Positions 45,964 through 56,941 of a stretch of DNA of 64,000 bases are shown one piece after another; positions within the stretch are counted from its first letter, which is position 1; each line of letters opens with the position of its first letter. Location of the stretch: assembly GCA_029204225.1 (NCBI GenBank), contig CM055097.1:37494976-37558975 (forward strand), read 5' to 3'. A program made the position numbers and the translations under genes. Below the pieces are notes generated by a model. It was not told the DNA's origin, made no database searches, and was given only the letters and a program-made list of their open reading frames with translations. The DNA comes from Diphasiastrum complanatum (Eukaryota > Streptophyta > Lycopodiopsida > Lycopodiales > Lycopodiaceae).

Positions 45964-46490
45964 AACTCCATAAATATCTGAATGCACAATTTGAAAAGGC
46001 TTACTTGATTTTGATGTAGATCTCTTGTAAGGTAACCTATGTGACTTTGATAAAGCACATTGCACACAAACATGATTCATGCTAGTTAGAGATTTTGGAA
46101 AAAAAAAAACAACTTGCCTCTTTGCCATCACCTCCATTGACTTAAAGTTGAGATGCCCCAATCTCTTGTGCCATATCTCTTGCTGCATTGACAATTGCTC
46201 CTTTGCCATACATCCAACTTGGTTAGCAACAACAAAAGCATCAAGTTTGAACAATTTACCTTGCCTCTGCCCTTTTGCAATCAATTCACCTTCCTTCTTG
46301 ATCGAACAAGCATCACCATCAAACTCCACCTTGAAACCCTTGTCAAGCATTTGACTAACACATAGCAACTGTATTTTTGAAAACCAAAATATGCTATACA
46401 TATAGTTTCTTCTTTGGCAACCCATGCATGGCCCAGGTTGCCATTGACGGGACACGTGTCCCGTCGACTTGCCTCGTGGTGAGACCATCC
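45964..46490 (-). pseudogene. Ty1/copia protease-to-integrase fragment, minus strand
   Basis: The minus-strand frame reads FKVEFDGDACSIKKEGELIA, GQRQGKLFKLD, then the pre-integrase zinc region EIWHKRLGHLNFKSMEVMAK, CVQCALSKSHRLPY and the integrase start FQIVHSDIYG. It is cut at 45963 by an LTR. The final open residues to 45886 belong to that LTR, not to the copia protein. Confidence 0.82.
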
Positions 46491-46604
46491 AATCCTAAAC
46501 CACTAATAGGACACACATTACAGTAACACAATAGTTCTATTTTTATTCTAATTCTCTCTCTAAAAGTAGAATCTATTTTTTATACATTCATATACATAGC
46601 ATCA

Positions 46605-46870
46605 AAGTTAACAAACTTTAAGTATAGAAAGTTTTGATCTAAACTTATCAAACTTTTTTCTAACGAGTGGTTTAGTGAAAATGTTAGCTAATTGCTCATC
46701 TGTACTACAATGAATAATATTTATTTCTTTACTCAATAGCCTTTCACGTGTGAAGTGATAGTGAATCTCGATTTGTTTAGTTCTCGTGTGAAACATCGGA
46801 TTCTTTGCTAGATGAATGCCACTCTAACTGTCGCTATGTATACTTGTAGGTTTTTCCTATTTCATGTCCA
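46605..46870 (-). pseudogene. Ty1/copia RNase H C-terminal fragment, minus strand
   Basis: The minus-strand string HTRTKQIEIHYHFTRERLLS followed by CSTDEQLANIFTKPL is the hallmark end of copia RNase H. An upstream frame gives a broken KNPMFH lead-in. It is shorter than a complete domain and probably part of the same minus-strand copia as 45964-46490, with the middle deleted. Confidence 0.85.
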
Positions 46871-47168
46871 CTGGCTATACATAATTCATCAATGAGAGTG
46901 TTCACTTGCTTGCAATCCTGTAGCCTAAATCTGTGCAGCAACTTTCTGACATACTTCACCTATGTTAGTCCCACCTCATGTCCTTTTTGGAAATCTTAGG
47001 ATAAGCTACCAAGATTGAGTGCCATTGATTAGATTTGACTTAGGGTCATGAGATCTAATTAATCTAGGCTGAAATCAGGTCCTCTAAACTTGTTTTACAA
47101 GTCTTGAAAGTACATCAAAAAGTGTGAAAGAGATTAAGTCATTTTTTGGTCCAAAAAAAGCCAAAATT

Positions 47169-47515
47169 GGCAAGATTTGATTGTAAGTAGATTTCACATC
47201 ATCTTATCTTCATTCCAACTTTGTGAGGGAGTGTTAGAATTGAGATTATAAGTCCATTTGTTGGATTGGAAATCTAATTTGAGTGAAAAACTACAAGAGA
47301 GAGACCTTAGTGAGTTTCTAGAGACAATCAAATCCATTTCTTGGCAAGATTTGTTTGAAAGTAGTTTTCACTTCATTTTAGCTTCATTCCAGCTTTGTGA
47401 GGGAGTGATAGAACTGTGATTATAAGTCCATTTGTTGGATTAGAAATCAAATTTGAGTGAAACACTGCAAGTGTGAGACCTTTGTGAGTTTCAAGTCAAT
47501 CAAATCTATTTCTTG
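47169..47515 (+). repeat. 174-bp tandem duplication in a copia leader
   Basis: A unit starting GGCAAGATTTG occurs at 47169 and 47343. Both copies contain TTTGTGAGGGAGTG, ATTATAAGTCCATTTGTTGGATT and TTTGTGAGTTTC or a close variant. It lies directly upstream of a copia gag start. Confidence 0.8.
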
Positions 47516-47533
47516 TTTGTAGAAGTCACTAGT

Positions 47534-47790
47534 AAGATGGGATCTGCTGGAGCATACCTTCTAGAAGCTAGTGAGAGATTGAATTCTACAAATTATGCTA
47601 TTTGGAAGGTTAGGATGGAGTCACTCTTGGTGCTCCAAGACCTTCATGAGTTCTTGATTGAAGATGAAGATGAACCTCTAGGTGCACAGGAGTTAGCTAG
47701 ATACAAGAAGAGATCTAGGCTTGCACTTCATTGTGTGAAGATGAATGTGAGCAATGATCTGTTGAGAGAAGTATCAACATGTACCCTCCA
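47534..47790 (+). pseudogene. Ty1/copia gag N-terminus, plus strand
   Basis: From ATG at 47534 the frame reads MGSAGAYLLEASERLNSTNY, AIWKVRMESLLVLQDLHEFL and then a run of acidic residues. This is the usual start of copia gag (L.g.NY..Wk..m...L). It ends abruptly at about 47785 where a minus-strand copia begins, so only about 85 residues remain. Confidence 0.8.
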
Positions 47791-48250
47791 CTCCAAGGCA
47801 ATAATGCATTAGGTTGAGATCTATCATCTCGAATTGATCCATGAGATCCTTCTTGATCATATCTATCATCTCGTGATTATTTCCTCTAATAATCAAGTCA
47901 CCAACATAAAGAACAACCAAAGCAATCATACCATCAAAGCATAAGACATAAAGGTTTGAATTAGAGTGTGTTCTCACCATCCCCTTAGAACAAAAGTAGG
48001 CATCAATCCTGCTATACCACACAAGTGGTGTCTGTTGAGGCCATAGAGTGCTTTCTTCAAACGACATACTTTATGCTCTTGTCCTTTCGTTACAAAGCCT
48101 TCAGGTTGTTCCATGAACACCTCTTCTTCCAGCTCACCATTTAGAAAAGCAGATTTCACATCGATCTGATGTAAAGGCCAACCAAAATGTGAAGCTAAAG
48201 CAACAAACAAACGTAAAGTATTCCACTTACAGTCTTTCTCTTGACGCTAT
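47774..48250 (-). pseudogene. Ty1/copia reverse transcriptase fragment, minus strand
   Basis: The minus strand reads LHQIDVKSAFLNGELEEEVF, MEQPEGFVTKGQEHKVCRLK and KALYGL, then after a frameshift (about 48025) LVVLYVGDLIIRGNN. The catalytic YVDD has become YVGD, losing one essential Asp. MHYCLGVE follows and the fragment ends at about 47774. Confidence 0.85.
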
Positions 48251-48448
48251 CCCGCCCACAAACATTTGATAAGAGTCTGCAATGCCACACAATGTGGTGT
48301 GCACCAACTCGGCATCACCTATGCGCTCGCCTATGGAATGCAGTTCGTTATTGCCTTAATTCTAGTCATATAAGTTTAAATGTGCTCCCCTTGCTGTATA
48401 TGGGCACTATTTAATTTTGACTTCAAAAACATATTTCTTGATAGGTTT

Positions 48449-48940
48449 TGTCATGCCCATGATTGGTCTCGAGTAGCGTGTCCAACTAGAGATCAATAAG
48501 CCTACCACCCGTAAGTTAATTATGAGTATGAGGGGTTTGGGGCCCTCGTGTGCATACAGTCATAATTAATGGTTGGAGGTCTAAACTCATGATGGTGGAT
48601 TTTATGGGTCTATCAGTGAGTCATAGGGGAACTGGATGATGTGGCCCAGATAGGCTGCAAAGGTGTCCAGTGAGGTGTCACAGTGCACTACTAGTGGTGC
48701 ATGGGCCTTGGAGGGTATAAGTATACCCATTGGGCTCTCACTAGAGTATGCTTGATTGTGTGCTAGTAGCTGTATGCTGCTGGTATGACCCCTCTACCCC
48801 CTTGTGGTGATTGATCCATAGCTTGGGGCCTAGATTCGTAAGATCTATGTTTGGTTGGGTTGGTTTTTCACCATCCGATACCCTTGTGTTGCTTTGTTGC
48901 GGCCTTCTTCGCTAGTGCATCCTTGGTAGGGGCTTTATAT
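48449..48940 (+). mobile_element. LTR of a Ty3/gypsy element with primer site
   Basis: It begins TGTCATGCCCATGATTGG and has a TATA-like GGGTATAAGTATACC at about 48710. TGGTATCAGAGCCAAAGC at 48941-48958 is a good plant initiator-tRNA primer site, so this is a 5' LTR in plus orientation. The exact end is unclear because no CA abuts the primer site. The first bases resemble the LTR at 60760 (TGTTATGCCCATGACC), but the bodies differ. Confidence 0.7.
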
Positions 48941-48958
48941 TGGTATCAGAGCCAAAGC
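48941..48958 (+). promoter_or_regulatory. Primer-binding site of the 48.4-kb gypsy LTR
   Basis: TGGTATCAGAGC matches the plant initiator methionine tRNA primer site exactly. Only about 250 bp of leader follows before unrelated sequence. Confidence 0.8.
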
Positions 48959-49199
48959 TAAGCGGTTTACCGTTGTGGAAGTACTCGAGAGGGTGCCAAG
49001 AACTTTAAGATAGATCTTTGTGTTGGGGATCCAGATTCTTGGACTTTGTGGGAGCCAAATTTATTGTGCATAATCTTGGTGGGTGATTCAAGTCTCTCTT
49101 CTCAAATCACAGGTTTTCAAGAGAATATCGATTGTATGGTAGTTGAGCTACCAAAAGTAACAATCGATTTGATAAACTACGCTCGTGATTTTTGAAGGT

Positions 49200-50122
49200 A
49201 TTTTGTTTCACTTGTAAGGTTAAGATTTTTGTAAGTACTTTTTGCTCTTTTTGACTATAGGCAAATGTTCAACTTTTTGCCAACTGGAATTTAGTACCTT
49301 CAAAAAGCCGAATCTCTTAAATACTTCGTAACAAATCAGTTGAATGTGTTTTTTTCCTTGTTTTGGTGCAATCAATAACTCGATTTGGCAGTTTCAATCA
49401 GTGTTTTTGTGCGGGGGCAGAGTATTTTTTAGAAGATGAAACCTTGCTCTTTTGGGAAAGCGGCTTTTATTCTTATAAGGCTGCAAACTGTAGATTAACA
49501 TTAACAGGTTATTTTTTAGTAAAATTGTTAATAGTTTCAGCATAGAATTCAAGCGACTCTCTAAGTGAGTTTCCAAGCTTTGTGTTCCGCATCTACAGCG
49601 AAGTTTAATCCATAACTGAAACAGGTATTTAACTACAGGAAACTGTTGGTAACCAGTAAATGCATTTAAAAAGCATGGTTTGACATTAATTCAAGCACGT
49701 TTTTGCTTGATGACCCTGCTTCGATTTGTTTCATGAAAGTTATGGATGTAAACTTGTTCTAAACAAAAAGCTGTATGTTGCAAATATGAAAGTACAGTTT
49801 TGCTTTATTCAAGCACGTTTCTTGCTTGAAATCCCTGCAAAATCCTAGCCCAAACAAGACTGTAAACTGAAAGTTATTGTAACTGAAAATGTTCTCTGGT
49901 TTTAGATAAGTCTGTAACACTACTCTGAAACAAGTGTATTTCATGGTGTGAAAATCCGATTTTCTATTTCTTGTAGAAAGCAGACACTGCTGGTGTTGAA
50001 ACTGCTCCCCCATGCGCAATTCTGGGCTGCATTCTTGGATGATGCTGCCGCATTCCTGCCCGTCCCCTTCCTATGGCTTGCGCTCTGCTTGACACTGTTT
50101 GTGTGTGTGTGTGTGTGTGTGT
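49200..50122 (-). mobile_element. Gypsy 3' region, inverted relative to 1.7-2.05 kb
   Basis: About 49795-50122 is the reverse-complement partner of 1715-2040, ending in a (GT)n plus CT-rich tract at 50098-50150. On the minus strand it continues below 49790 with a second CAAGCA...CGTGCTTGAA word (49690-49715), suggesting an internal duplication in this family. No coding domain is recognised. Confidence 0.6.
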
Positions 50123-51188
50123 CTCTCTCTCTCTGTCTCTCTCTCTCTCAATTTAATATGGTTAACATTGATTGATGTTCCCGTAATTGGACATGACTGT
50201 ATCATATTTTGACCGGATTCTCTTGTTGAGAATGGACCGATCAATGTTAAGATTGAGACGGGTGTAGTCATGTTGTTCAAGGAATTCCATTACGTTAAAT
50301 TGTAGTTTTAAATGCAATACCGGTTAAAAGTTTTATAATTGCTAAGTTGATTTTTAGAAAAGTGAATTTTATCGGTCACATCTGGCATTCTAAAAAAATT
50401 CTTTCGAGAATTTTGTAACAATTGTCAATTTGGTGACGGGGGAAACAACTGCAGCGGATAGACAGCAGCAACAGGAGGATCAGCAATCTGCAAAGTCATT
50501 AGTAGATGGGGGGGGGCGGAACGTAGCCCATTTCCCGTACGTACAGAACGGGCTACATTCTGAATGTACAAAATGGGACGTACGGAATCAAAAGGTTCGA
50601 AACGAATTTCTATACATACTAGATAAATTTGCGAAAAATGGCAAAATTTCCAAGCTATTGGCCAAAAATACACTAGGTTTTCTAATATGACAGTTACAAT
50701 GGGAAACACTAGTATGTTGATGTCATGGCTAGAATCTAGACTGATACCCGCCATAACATAGGGGAAGTGCAATTTTCAACCCTAGGCATTGATGGTTACT
50801 CTTCATGAACTATATGATACACACTACTTCAAAGTTCAAGGTTAAAAGACCCAAGCTTTATAGTGGGTGCTTATAGGAAAATGTGTTCTTCCATCAATCT
50901 TCCAGACTGGTTTGGTGCAAGAAAAATCCCAAGCTTACAAACATAAAGCATTGTTCCAAACCCCAAAGCCTATCAATCCCAAGTGTACCCAAGAAACGCC
51001 TATGCGGTTTTCACTGGATTTTTCACATCAACATCCAAGTTACAATTTCTAACAAGTGGTTAGTTAAGGGGGCCTGAATCTTAGGTTCTGTCAATTGTAG
51101 AAAGAACTGTACAAATTTGTGTTACTTTTAACATGATGTATCTGCTCGTACAACACTTTTGATTGGAACAAGTTCTGGAAGTACAAAC

Positions 51189-51289
51189 CTCGGATTTTGA
51201 GACCAAGATTTTCTCAAACTCTCGAATCAATGGAGGTGGTGATATTCGGTCTATCTCTGCTGCCAGAATAGCTATTGGAACTTTGACCT
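51189..51289 (-). pseudogene. Isolated DLH exon 6 (copy C), open
   Basis: 101 nt with the same splice borders as gene A exon 6 (TGCAG before, GTTTGT after). It reads VKVPIAILAAEIDRISPPP, then LIREFEKILVSKSE, and keeps the catalytic Asp. It lacks the TAA found in copy B, so that stop arose after B and C separated. Exons 1-5 are deleted from this arm and exon 7 is on the opposite strand at 60368, so no DLH protein can be made from it. Confidence 0.9.
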
Positions 51290-51544
51290 CTGCACATCCA
51301 CACAGCACTCTCTACTTTTATAACTTACATAAATGTGAATAAAACATAAGTAGAAAGATACACAATGGAAGATTATGTTGGTTGGAAACCTGTTATGAAA
51401 ATAAGAGATTCTAGAAAATGGGGTTTGATCAAGCAAGGGATTGAATCTACAACCTCCCCACCATCAATGGTGCTTAAATACACTAGCTCACACTTGCAAA
51501 CATTTCATAATGGAAGTTGGTTGAAAACTTGTTATGAAAATTCT

Positions 51545-52110
51545 CCGTAATGATTCAATCTATTCTTTAAGACACTCTATTTCGAGATGGTGAACCTCTA
51601 GCATTTTGTTGCCATTGAAATCTCTCTCTATTCAGGAAATTTCTAAATCCATTTGACATGTATTCTCCTCATCCCACTTCTCAATGCAAAAATGGTCCAG
51701 TGAGGGTCCTTTTCAACACTTGGCTTATATATTTTTTATTTTTCAGAAATTTCATCCCTGCTAGATAAAAATAAATAGACAAACACCTGCTTGGATTTGT
51801 ATGAAATTCAGAAAAATTAATGCATCACAATGTGTATGAGTCTGTATTAATCAGCTGCCAGCATGTATTGATGTGGACTAGATCTACCGGTATCCTTGAA
51901 CTCCTGGTAGGGAATAAGGCTCTTTACATTGCTTCCCAAGAACACAAGCCTCACAAAATTTGAACACTTTGTATATCTCTAGATCACATAGTTGGACATG
52001 TTTATTGCTTCAACAATCAAAGATTTTGGATACCGAGATGCCCATCTCTTCTATACATTAAGTCTGTGTCAAATATTGTGGTGTCATATGCCATATGATT
52101 TTTAGCTCAG
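51545..52110 (-). pseudogene. Copia relic of the right arm
   Basis: Counterpart of the copia in copy B's intron 2 (15.57-16.1 kb). It covers the pre-integrase zinc region near 51900-52040 in reverse. Everything downstream of left coordinate 16100 has been deleted here. Confidence 0.7.
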
Positions 52111-52474
52111 GTAGTCCCAGAAAAACTTATGAAGACTACATGTATGCTTTTTTGTTGAGAATCTTGCATTCATTAAGTTGAAAGTTAAGGTTCAGCCCTT
52201 CGTCAGATAATTGGCTAGCCAAAACCAAGATTTTATAAGGGCCAAGCACATAAAAAATTCCTCTAAACTATTGTCATAGACTTTCTAAATTGATCACCCC
52301 AATAGAATTTGTATGGGTGATTTACTTGAAGTAGGTACCCATTGCATTCTTCCAGTCATATGATACTTTGACCAGAATCTGGAGCCCAATCAAAATTTAG
52401 AACCTCTATAGTGGAGATATGATATTCACATCCATATCGGCGACATAATCATTTTGTAGAAGTTAACAAATGAG

Positions 52475-52806
52475 TGCTTGCAACAGTTGATTAGCTATTA
52501 CAATCTAGTAATCAGCTATGTAATGATTATTTGCATTGACTGCTTGTAATTGCAATGTACTCAGTATTCTACTTTATTGAATGGGCCACTGTGCCTCATA
52601 TAATGTTATTACTTAAGTATAGTCCTATGTGTACAAGGAATAAAGACAATTGGGCTAGATATGAGGAGACTTAAGTCTTGACTCTCTACGTAACTTCATC
52701 TCTTTCATTGTAGCATCATGCACATATTTAACAAAAGCATAGTGTGTTCTCTCTCCCCTCACTCTCACACAAGCTTGAATGCACTGATAGGTAGTCTGAT
52801 ATTCAA
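52475..52806 (+). mobile_element. LTR of the arm-specific gypsy, right copy
   Basis: Ends at TGATATTCAACA, followed by the primer site TGGTATCAAAATT (52810-52822). It matches the minus-strand LTR at 14827-15135. The start is approximate. Confidence 0.6.
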
Positions 52807-54440
52807 CATGGTATCAAAATTAAAGATGGTTAACACATATGGACCTATCCGTTTCTAGGATAGAGGATACAATGTGTAGAATTAACAAAAGAGGATTGTG
52901 GAAGCCGCCTATCGCCTTCAAGAGACCACAAAAGGATGGTGGAGGAAGTTGAGAGGGAAGCGTGCCTACCACATGGGAAGCGTTTAAATGCATGTTCACA
53001 AAAACTGGGTGCCTTTAGATGCAGGTATGGATTAGTTTGAAGAATATTTCTATGTAGGAATACCCCGACAAGTACAGGAAAAATTCCATACAGATACCAA
53101 ACAAGTACCTATGTTCTTGTAGGTATTTCACTTCGTGGAGGGTTTGTATGAGCACCTTAAACCTTTTGTGAGGAAGGTGCACGCTCATAGCCTCCATAAG
53201 GCATTACAAATGGCCCCATATTATGAAGATAATAAGAAGGCCAACGAGCTTGAAGTGCCTACCGTGGGAGGTTTTCAGCCTTGAAGAAAGAAAAAGTTCA
53301 GAAAATGGAAAGGTCAATCTAGTCAAGAGCAAGTTCAAACTGGCAAAAAGATTAAGGGTGGTGGCTCTCAAAAAGTAAGGATGGCATGTGACGTTCCAAT
53401 ACCCAATGGGGCCATTGCTCTTCGATGCTATTGCTACAAGACATGGAGTGCGCTAAGAAGGAAACTTTTGCTTTGGATGTCTAGGGTAGCATAGATGGAA
53501 GGAGTTCTTAGGTAATCCGATGTGAACCACTTATAGCTTGCAAGTTAAGGAAGCAGCTCCTATTGAAGGGTGGATTCAGCTTCTTTGCCTCAGTTGTCAA
53601 CAGTGGAGTAGCATGGGTATCAGTTTCTTTGTACTTTAATTGTGATGCGTGGACAATTGTGTGGTAGATATGTTCTTATTCTATGTGACATTGGGTCCTC
53701 GCATAATGTGCTTAGCTCCACTTTGATTAAACAGTTGAGAGTGAACACACAACCATCCCTGTACCAATAGACAGTTGAAATGGCTGATGGAAAGGGTGCA
53801 AAAGTTTGGGATGCCAAGTTTGTGGTTATCCCTCTAACCATTCAAGGTACACTAAGGAGTTACACTGTGAGATAACTCATTTGGCGCACTTAGATGTGGT
53901 GCTTGGGATCTGTTGGCATTGGCTAGGAAGCTCTACATCGCTTGGGATACTCATCTATACGAGTTCCAGTACGATGGTAGGATCCATTCACTTCATGGTG
54001 AGCCTGATATGCATCCATGACCTTTTATCACGGGGACATAGTTGCATAAGATTCAATATAAGTATATGTGCGTTTGTTTTTGTTTGATCTGTGCATGTGA
54101 GACTAACGTGTGGCAAGACAAACTAATCATTACAAAAAGCCTAGACCGTCAATTTAGGGAGGAGATTATAGACGTGTTCACTGATGAACTTCCATCTGTT
54201 TTATCCCCTAAAACAAATGTGGAACATGAAATTTAATTGATTCCTGGATCATTTCCTGTTAATAGACCACCTTATAGAATGAGTCTGAAAGAGGAGGAAG
54301 AGGTGAGAAGCAAGACTGAGGATTATCTCACCAAGGAGCAAATAAGGCCTCATTTTTCCCTTTGCCTCTCAGATTATTCTGGTTAAAAAGAAAGATGGGT
54401 CTTGGAGGATGCGTGGACTACCGAGGCTCAAATGGGAGGC
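52807..54440 (+). pseudogene. Ty3/gypsy gag-protease-RT start, right copy
   Basis: The broken gag includes TWEAFKCMFTKTG (about 52965-53005). The protease remnant reads LILCDIGSSHNVLSSTLIKQ (about 53670-53730); its active-site triad has Ile where DSG has Ser. The RT lead-in LPSVLSPKTNVEHEI (54191-54235), PYRMSLKEEEE and EQIRPHF follows, and it stops near 54440. It retains about 500 bp of gag that the left copy has lost. Several stops break it. Confidence 0.8.
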
Positions 54441-54515
54441 AAGAGAAGGGTCGTAAAAACATAAATGTGGTAGTCTAACTCCACCAGAATCTGAGCTTTA
54501 AGGATTGGAAAATTC

Positions 54516-55556
54516 AAATAGAGCTTCCTTATTGTATGTGTATTTATCTGTCTTCCTTATTGTATGTGTATTTATCTGTCTTTCTACATGCATATATATC
54601 TATGTCTCTAGACTTGTGTTTATTTATATATGGAGGAAGAGAAATGAGGTGGGTTGTTGAGGTGTACTCACTCAACTCTATGGAGTAAATTGTAGTCTCT
54701 CACTACTCTATCTCCTTGGTGAACTTTGTGAAAATGATTCTTCCAAATATTCCCTCTACAATTTATCTATCTAGTCGTCTTCTTATGGATGTGACTAGTC
54801 CTCTTAAATGTGGTACTAGTCAAGGTTGTCGTTGTCCCATGAGTTGTTTTCTTTTTACCATAGGTCAAGAAGGTCTTGAGGCTTGAGCTTTGTATTTAGC
54901 TTAATTGTTGTCATTGGTAAATATCAAACTCGTACCCTCTCCTCTTGGCTTCCAAGTATATCATGACTATTTGTTGATTACCTCACCCTCTTCATGCAAT
55001 GGATAGTGCACAATAAAAACCACCTACGACATTATGAATACTTTCATCTACACACACACAGCAAAATAAAATTAAAGAATTCTTAGCACAAGATTAACAA
55101 TGTTGCGTATCAAATGGGTAATGTTGTAGATTACCCCAAAACGAATCTCAATAAAATTTGGCTCTTTTAGGATCATTTTAAAAAATGCACATTATTTTGT
55201 TTATATCTTAAATATCAACTATTAATTTTAGATAGTACTTAGATTTTTAGATTTTTATGAGAAACTACTTTTTACAAGCTATTTAAATAAATATATAATT
55301 TTTATTGTATTTTGCAGTAATGATAAAACATAACATCAACTAAGGTCGAAAATTATTAAGAGTAACAGATTCACAATGTCAAAAAATGAGATAGAATGAT
55401 TTTTATTTAACTTTTTCTTACAACTACAATTAAATTCTAAGATATATTATATCTCTTTTTATGTTTTGTCACATTAAAACTATCAATTGAAAAAACAATC
55501 TTTCATTTGAATAGCATAAAAACCAAGGTAAAACCTCATGTGTTGCGACATATAAA
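54516..55556. other. AT-rich DNA of the right arm
   Basis: Reverse-complement partner of left 11.3-12.48 kb. It holds a doubled CCTTATTGTATGTGTATTTATCTGTCTT unit at 54525-54585. No gene. Confidence 0.6.
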
Positions 55557-55994
55557 TACAAGGCGTGAGAATCAGCTGAGAAATTTGAGGCTTCGTTCCT
55601 CCGCGTGTCTTTCTGCAACAACATAGTAATGACTCTCGAAAGAGTCAGTTCTGGATGTGTCGTGATGATCATCACTCAGTTGTCGTATGAGCTTGGCAAG
55701 CTTGTGAGCAGTTGCATCACTGCGTCTTGATCGTCTATGATAGATCCGACAGCGGCCATTTAAGAAACAAAACGTTTCTGGTCACAAAGCCTTGCTAGCT
55801 TTCAGCCCTCTGCCTAACGAAGATGTTCACGAACACGAAAGTCAAGAGATACGAAGCACGAAAGTTTCGCGAACACCTGACGAGCAGACACAATAATGAA
55901 AGATTCGCGAACGGAAACGGAACCAACGACGCGACACGAAAGTCAGACGACGGAAACGGAACCAACGACGCGACACGAAAAACGTGAAATAAGA
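55557..55994. repeat. Right-arm-specific insert rich in CGCGAA / ACGAAA words
   Basis: About 440 bp of higher-GC DNA replaces about 110 bp of AT-rich left-arm sequence. It holds a 39-bp direct repeat (start ACGGAAACGGAACCAACGAC at 55911 and 55950), repeated CACGAAAG and CGCGAAC words, and a TTTCGCGAA palindrome at about 55864. No gene, and its origin is unknown. Confidence 0.65.
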
Positions 55995-56549
55995 GAAGTT
56001 TTTCAATCATATTCGATCTATTTTTTCTATTAAAAAAAATTATGATCACAATAAATTTAGATAAGATGATCACAAAGTAACGCCTATGGCAAGGATATAG
56101 ATAAAATGTCCAAAAATACTCTTAGACAACTATGTAATATTTTAATGATTTTGATAATTATGAAAGCTTAGATACACAAAATAGTAATATTAATTGTTGT
56201 CAGTTTGAAACCGATTATGTTGAACTTGTAGTATTGGATAGAATTGAGATTAGATAAAATCAGTTTATCATTGATGAAATTTTAGACATTTTGATGTGAG
56301 CTCAAATATATCTAGAACTATATTCAAAAGATTAATATTAATTAAAAGATGAAACAAATCAAACAACATAAAATAATACGAGAGATTTCACATATAATTC
56401 ACATTATCAACATCCAAAATTTGATCCAAAATAATATTTCTATAATCTCATAAAGTTTATAAATCCAAAATCTCTACAAAGACTTGTCAATCTCCCTAAA
56501 TACTCTGACTATCTATTAGACAAATGTTTGTAGTGTTGTCATCTACATC

Positions 56550-56732
56550 CTACAAGTTAGCAAAATCAATTGGTTCATCCTTCAAAGGGGGTTGTGGCTT
56601 TGTCGAAGTCACTTGAACATTTTCATTGTGTTGCGCATACCTCGTGCCCCCTTCATCATTTGCATTGAGCAAATCTTCAACAACTACAAATCTTTGAATA
56701 ACAAATGCAGATTGAACGAGATCCTTTTTCAC
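56550..56732 (-). other. Right-arm copy of the duplicated 60-codon frame
   Basis: Same length as 10417-10599, with a handful of replacements (for example IDFANL for SDFANL at the end). It terminates 25 bp before the microsatellite breakpoint. Confidence 0.35.
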
Positions 56733-56760
56733 AATAATACAATTTCTCTTTTTCTTTCAG

Positions 56761-56941
<181 letters not shown>

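Larger units (their letters stand above)
50436..56757 (-). repeat. Right arm of the large inverted segmental duplication
   Basis: Reverse complement of the left arm (10386-19036) with two internal losses: junctions at about 51545 (left 16100-17905 missing, removing DLH exons 3-5) and about 54515 (left 12484-13671 missing, removing exons 1-2 and the GA-rich promoter). It has one replacement at about 55557-55994. It ends at GAGCTCTCT, where the (CT)n tract begins. Confidence 0.85.
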
